A DNA stretch of 64,000 nucleotides from Saccharomycopsis fibuligera x Saccharomycopsis cf. fibuligera (Eukaryota > Ascomycota > Saccharomycetes > Ascoideales > Saccharomycopsidaceae), in the NCBI GenBank assembly GCA_001936135.1, contig CP012816.1, forward strand, positions 1,987,501-2,051,500. The letters run 5' to 3'. The number at the start of each line of letters is the position of its first letter. Within the stretch, counting starts at the first letter, position 1. A model generated the notes under the pieces. It had not been told where the DNA came from. It did not search any database and saw only the letters and a list, made by a program, of their open reading frames with translations. Positions 56,949 through 64,000 of the stretch are shown here, in pieces. A program made the translations under genes and the position numbers.

Positions 56949-57049
56949 GTTACAGTGGCCGAGTGGTTAAGGCGATGCCCTGCTATGGTTTCAACCGAGC
57001 TGATAGGCATTGCGGTTTCCGTGCGCAGGTTCGAATCCTGTCTGTAACG
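56949..57049 (+). tRNA. tRNA-Ser(GCU) with intron
   Basis: Acceptor GTTACAG pairs with CTGTAAC (57042-57048); discriminator G at 57049. The D arm reads GCCGAGTGGTTAAGGC. The anticodon stem ATGCC (56975-56979) pairs with GGCAT (57006-57010). Anticodon GCT is at 56982-56984, and a 19-nt intron (56986-57004) follows position 37, as usual. A long variable arm (CGG/CCG) identifies a class II Ser tRNA, and the T arm contains TTCGAAT. It reads AGC/AGU codons, so it does not itself bear on CUG decoding. Confidence 0.95.
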
Positions 57050-57056
57050 TTTTTTT
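57050..57056 (+). terminator. RNA polymerase III terminator (T7)
   Basis: Seven T directly after the tRNA discriminator base. Confidence 0.9.
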
Positions 57057-60504
<3,448 letters not shown>

Positions 60505-61264
60505 ACCGATAATGGTAACGGAAAAGGATTTCTTTGAAACCATATCGAATATGTATTTTTCGTTCTCGTTTTTTTGTCTTGCTAGATTTTTTAGTGATGG
60601 GTTCATTCTTATAAGTTTTTGGGGTCATGATAGAGTCGTGTTTGGCGATTTGCTATGTCAAGTTGTTTTTTGTTAATGATTTGGCCGCAAAGTTTGTTGT
60701 CCCATGCATTAGTGTAATAATTAGTTTTAAATTTATTTTATTTTGTCATTTTAAATTATTTCCCTTTTAAACATTGTTATTTTCAGATGTCTTTTTTTAA
60801 TCCTAAGTACAAATTCATGGTAAATTCTATAGTGTTCATTGCCTCATTGAGTTACGTAACATTGTCTTAAATGCTTGCCATGAACCCATTCAATATTCTA
60901 AGTTTACTTGCCCCACAATGGCATATTTCCCAAAGGCCAGTAGTAGCTATATAAACTTGGTCGTTAGAGGTCTACCTCAAAGTGTAACGGCTAACGTTAA
61001 GTACCGAGCATTTGACACACTCGAATCGGGTAAGATGGCTTGCAGCAAAAAAATTTTTTTTTTTTTTTTTTTGGTTTCCCGCTCCCACATTGTTACTTGC
61101 AAACAGAAAAAAATGGTTGGAAACCAGCGCTAATCTATGAACAAACCAAGCACATTTCAATCGTTGCATTTGTACCTCTCTCTTTTCCAATTAGAGCGCT
61201 TGCCTTGGTAACCCCAGTATCAGCATTAAGCCTCTTTCTAAGCAATAAAGCCACATCAGCTGTC
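60505..61264. other. Intergenic, DBP2 to NET1
   Basis: AT-rich, with an A7/T19 run at 61047-61072. No gene seen. Confidence 0.6.
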
Positions 61265-64000
61265 ATGGTTAGGCTCCAGGTAATCATCGTGCCGCCGAGC
61301 TCTTTGGCTACTGCTCAGCTTAGCGAGGCGCTTGCCAATATCAACATCAACAGTTCACATGTCAATGGCGTCAATAACAAAGCACCAAACGGTACCAATT
61401 ATGAGACGGCTTTCGGCCAGCAATATGAAGATAAAACCAGAAAGTTTCTTCATATCACAAGTGAAAAGAATTCGTTAGAGCAGGTGGCAGAAGAAATTAT
61501 CAAACGGTTTTTCAAGTTGTATCCGAACGATGAATCGTTGGACATTAATAGATTGCAGGATGGTCAAGGATTGGACTTGGATCCTGAATACTTGGTCAAA
61601 GACGTTTATGATACTGAAAATTATTCTCCAGCACATCCACATATCATTAGGGTTATTTTGAATAATGAGCTTACCTCAATTGACCCTGAAGTCAGTAGCA
61701 ATAGAGTCCATTCTCAGATCTTACCAACAGAAAACACCAGCATGTCTTCAATAACTAGTTTGAAAAGAAATCGTAATGATAATGAAGACAAAATTTCCAA
61801 AAAGAAACGCAGACATACATCTATTTGGAGCAGAAAAGTCAATGCAAATAATTCTAATATGTCATTTAACAGTTTCTCGTTAAGTCAAAGTACACCAGTA
61901 ACGTCCGAAAATATAATTCTTAATCTTCCCTCAAGCTCCACTTCCAATGGTTCAGGAAATGCAGTTTATCAAAAGCTCAATCTGAAACAGTCCAGCTCTT
62001 CTTTGCGCCAATCTCATGTTAGTGCTGACAATGAGCGCAGCGCAAATATTACATTTACTCCCCCAGCGAGTAACAATAGTGTGATTATTGGTCCAAAAAA
62101 GACTAGATCTTCCACCATACGCCCTTCTATAGAGTCTGATTCTGATGATACCAGAGCTATTCATTCACCTTCAAGTAAAAGGATTACCTCTGGTATGCTA
62201 CATGTTCCACAAAGAAAAGCTGATTCTGCGACATCAAGTACCAGCATTAACGATATTTCAATGGACAAGCTGACTATTCATAAGTCTAATGGAAATGTAT
62301 CTAAAGAAGAATCAAAGTCTGAGTCTGAGTCTGAATCTGAGTCTGAGTCTGAGTCTGAGTCTGAGTCTGAGTCTGAGTCTGAGTCTGAGTCTGAGTCTGA
62401 GTCTGAGTCTGAGCATGATTCCGATGCCGAAATTGGGTTTAATAATGATACAGAACAAGCTAAGGAATTAGATCAGAAAAGTATTTTGCCAGAACCTCGC
62501 AAGGCTCTTAACAAGAATAAAAACTCTCAAGCAAAGGAACCCGAAGAGAAAAGCGTTGTACCAGAACCTCACGAAAGCCCCAATAGAGACAAAAAGCAAC
62601 CTAAGGAATCAAAAACGAAAAGTGTTTTACCAGAGCTTCGCAAAAATTTCAACAAGAATGGAAGTTCTCAAAATATAGCATCACAGACTACTTCAGAAAA
62701 ACAGCAACCAGAAAATTTGAAACCAAGGTTGAAAAATAAAGGTTCAAAAAATCAAGATAAAAGTGAAAAACGAAATATTACCAGCAATGTACCTACTGAT
62801 GCTAAGAAAAAGCCCGTTACTGTCGGATCGACAGTGGCTAAACCAGTTGTACAATCAACCAAGGATAGCGAGCTGGACCACCAAGTACTTGTATTGACCG
62901 AAAAGCTTGATACCAAAAAGTTGACTAATAATCTTTCATCAAAAAATCATGAGCACAAAATTGAGACATTTATGTCATTTATACAACGTGACAAAGAATC
63001 TGGATTGCCTGTAGTTTCTCCAATAGCTTGCGATTATTGTCGTAAAGGAAAACAAAAGTGCAGCAGACATTACCCATCTTGCTTCAGATGTATGTTTAGC
63101 GCAAAATCACCTCGGAAATGTGAATATGATGATCAACAGATTGCTAATTATTTCAAGAGACATCCGGAGAAAAAACCACTTAAGCGCTCTCAAATTGATC
63201 ACCAAGCTCAAGAAAATGGAACAATTGATGGTCAGAAATCCCAAATGCTGCAATTATCTCTAGTTAGCACTGGAGCAGGTAAGATAGCATCACCAGAGTC
63301 CCAAGCACCAAAGGCATCTCAAACTGTTGATGTTACAAATAGATCATCACCAAAACCAAAAGGCGTTTTTGCTAGAATGAAAAGAGCATCACCACCACCC
63401 TTGAATGGAAAAGATCAAGAAACAAACGATCAATTGGAGTCAAATAGCAAACAAAATGCAGACAATAATGATGATGGACGAATTTCTGTGAAAGCAGAAA
63501 ATCATACCTTTAATGTTATTCCAAAGGGAAAAGATGGGGTGGTGGTAGAAACTGATGAACCCTCGTTAACCAAGGATGAAATTATGAAAATGTTCAAAAA
63601 TGGAATGAGAATGCCTGCTAGTTTGAAAAGATCTTCAATTAACAAAATTGACATCAAAAAGATTCCAAGAGGCTCTAGATTGGCAGCGAAAAAAGCGAAT
63701 AAATTGATTCAAAGTATTACCAAAGATGGTACGGTAACTTTGTCAAACGGTAAGGAACAAAAATTAACCCTGAATTCTGATGATGAAATTTCTGACTCTC
63801 CCCCTGCTAACATTCACAAAAGAAATAATTTAAAAGAAACAGTAATATCTGATGCTGCTGCTGCAAATAAGCAATCTACAGAAAACAGCATTGGTAAAGG
63901 TAAGGTTAATGCTAAAAGCAAACCTGGTTTGAATGGTGTTCCAGTGAGCTCCAGAAACGGTAAGGAAAGCCAAGAAATTAAAGCTGGCAGTAATACTTAT
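61265..64000 (+). CDS. NET1: Net1-like nucleolar protein with a Zn2Cys6-like cluster (partial)
   Basis: Open from ATG 61265 to the window edge (912 codons, no stop), so the C-terminus is missing. The N-terminus MVRLQVIIVPPSS and the later GLDLDPEYLVKDVYD, with HIIRVIL, match the conserved N-terminal domain of Net1/Tof2. In S. cerevisiae Net1 anchors Cdc14 in the nucleolus in the RENT complex and supports rDNA silencing. Then follow a long disordered basic/Ser-rich region, a (Ser-Glu)16 run at residues 352-383 (62318-62413), three imperfect repeats of the type KS(I/V)(L/V)PE at about 62470-62660, and six Cys at residues 589, 592, 599, 606, 609 and 619 spaced as in Zn2Cys6 proteins. S. cerevisiae Net1 has no such cluster. 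Confidence 0.85.
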   Translation, partial: MVRLQVIIVPPSSLATAQLSEALANININSSHVNGVNNKAPNGTNYETAFGQQYEDKTRKFLHITSEKNSLEQVAEEIIKRFFKLYPNDESLDINRLQDGQGLDLDPEYLVKDVYDTENYSPAHPHIIRVILNNELTSIDPEVSSNRVHSQILPTENTSMSSITSLKRNRNDNEDKISKKKRRHTSIWSRKVNANNSNMSFNSFSLSQSTPVTSENIILNLPSSSTSNGSGNAVYQKLNLKQSSSSLRQSHVSADNERSANITFTPPASNNSVIIGPKKTRSSTIRPSIESDSDDTRAIHSPSSKRITSGMLHVPQRKADSATSSTSINDISMDKLTIHKSNGNVSKEESKSESESESESESESESESESESESESESESESEHDSDAEIGFNNDTEQAKELDQKSILPEPRKALNKNKNSQAKEPEEKSVVPEPHESPNRDKKQPKESKTKSVLPELRKNFNKNGSSQNIASQTTSEKQQPENLKPRLKNKGSKNQDKSEKRNITSNVPTDAKKKPVTVGSTVAKPVVQSTKDSELDHQVLVLTEKLDTKKLTNNLSSKNHEHKIETFMSFIQRDKESGLPVVSPIACDYCRKGKQKCSRHYPSCFRCMFSAKSPRKCEYDDQQIANYFKRHPEKKPLKRSQIDHQAQENGTIDGQKSQMLQLSLVSTGAGKIASPESQAPKASQTVDVTNRSSPKPKGVFARMKRASPPPLNGKDQETNDQLESNSKQNADNNDDGRISVKAENHTFNVIPKGKDGVVVETDEPSLTKDEIMKMFKNGMRMPASLKRSSINKIDIKKIPRGSRLAAKKANKLIQSITKDGTVTLSNGKEQKLTLNSDDEISDSPPANIHKRNNLKETVISDAAAANKQSTENSIGKGKVNAKSKPGLNGVPVSSRNGKESQEIKAGSNTY
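62318..62413 (+). repeat. (TCTGAG)16 hexamer repeat in NET1
   Basis: Sixteen in-frame TCTGAG units (one TCTGAA) coding for Ser-Glu repeats, a likely CK2 target and a site prone to length change. Confidence 0.92.

Noticed and set aside
56000-57000. LTR remnant beside the tRNA gene
   Set aside because: tRNA flanks often hold LTRs, but no paired ends, primer site or repeat could be seen.

Overview
This is nuclear DNA from a budding yeast (Saccharomycotina). The best fit is the CUG-Ser (Candida/Debaryomyces) group. Evidence: a few short introns with yeast GTATGT/TACTAAC signals; a PMA1 protein that resembles Candida more than Saccharomyces; and near-absence of CTG codons. PMA1 and DBP2 have no in-frame CTG, and the GC-rich PDR16 has one. 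The two CTG codons inside the elongin A domain fall where polar residues are expected. The proteins named here were read with the standard code, so residues at CTG positions may really be Ser. The genus cannot be settled from this window. Everything was read by eye, without alignments or searches.

Layout. 0-2.4 kb: a spliced J-domain protein and PTH2. 2.4-11 kb: a gene-poor stretch with long T tracts, short tandem arrays, a 22-bp perfect palindrome and one eroded minus-strand coding remnant ending near a 44-nt T run. 11-22 kb: globin-like gene, CSL4, a small unknown gene, ELA1, PDR16 and CUZ1. The first of these and CSL4, ELA1 and PDR16 correspond to the S. cerevisiae YNL234W-YNL230C neighbourhood, so this is an old syntenic block (BNI4 is missing between the globin and CSL4). 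22.7-28.8 kb: eIF3 subunit l (absent from S. cerevisiae), an unknown small gene and CDC24. 28.8-37.6 kb: a second gene-poor stretch with one small secretory-pathway membrane protein and a GC-rich island near 34 kb. 37.7-40.4 kb: PMA1, the plasma-membrane proton pump. 43-50 kb: YCK2, a spliced Zn2Cys6 regulator and spliced ERG25. 50-55.3 kb: BRN1 (condensin), POP5 (RNase P/MRP) and spliced SWC5 (SWR1). 57 kb: an intron-containing tRNA-Ser(GCU). 58-60.5 kb: DBP2 with an 830-nt late intron at the same position as in S. cerevisiae. 61.3 kb to the edge: a NET1-like nucleolar gene that carries an unexpected Zn2Cys6-type cysteine cluster.

The genes are mostly housekeeping and do not form an operon-like system. 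Themes are RNA processing and translation (CSL4, POP5, DBP2, eIF3l, PTH2, tRNA), chromatin and nucleolus (BRN1, SWC5, NET1, ELA1), and membrane/lipid/polarity (PMA1, ERG25, PDR16, YCK2, CDC24). I did not find a mobile element that looks intact, a CRISPR array, or a clearly new multi-gene system. The most unusual items are the NET1/zinc-cluster fusion, the kept DBP2 intron, the ERG25 intron with a tandem acceptor, the retained eIF3l gene, and the two large gene-poor regions.
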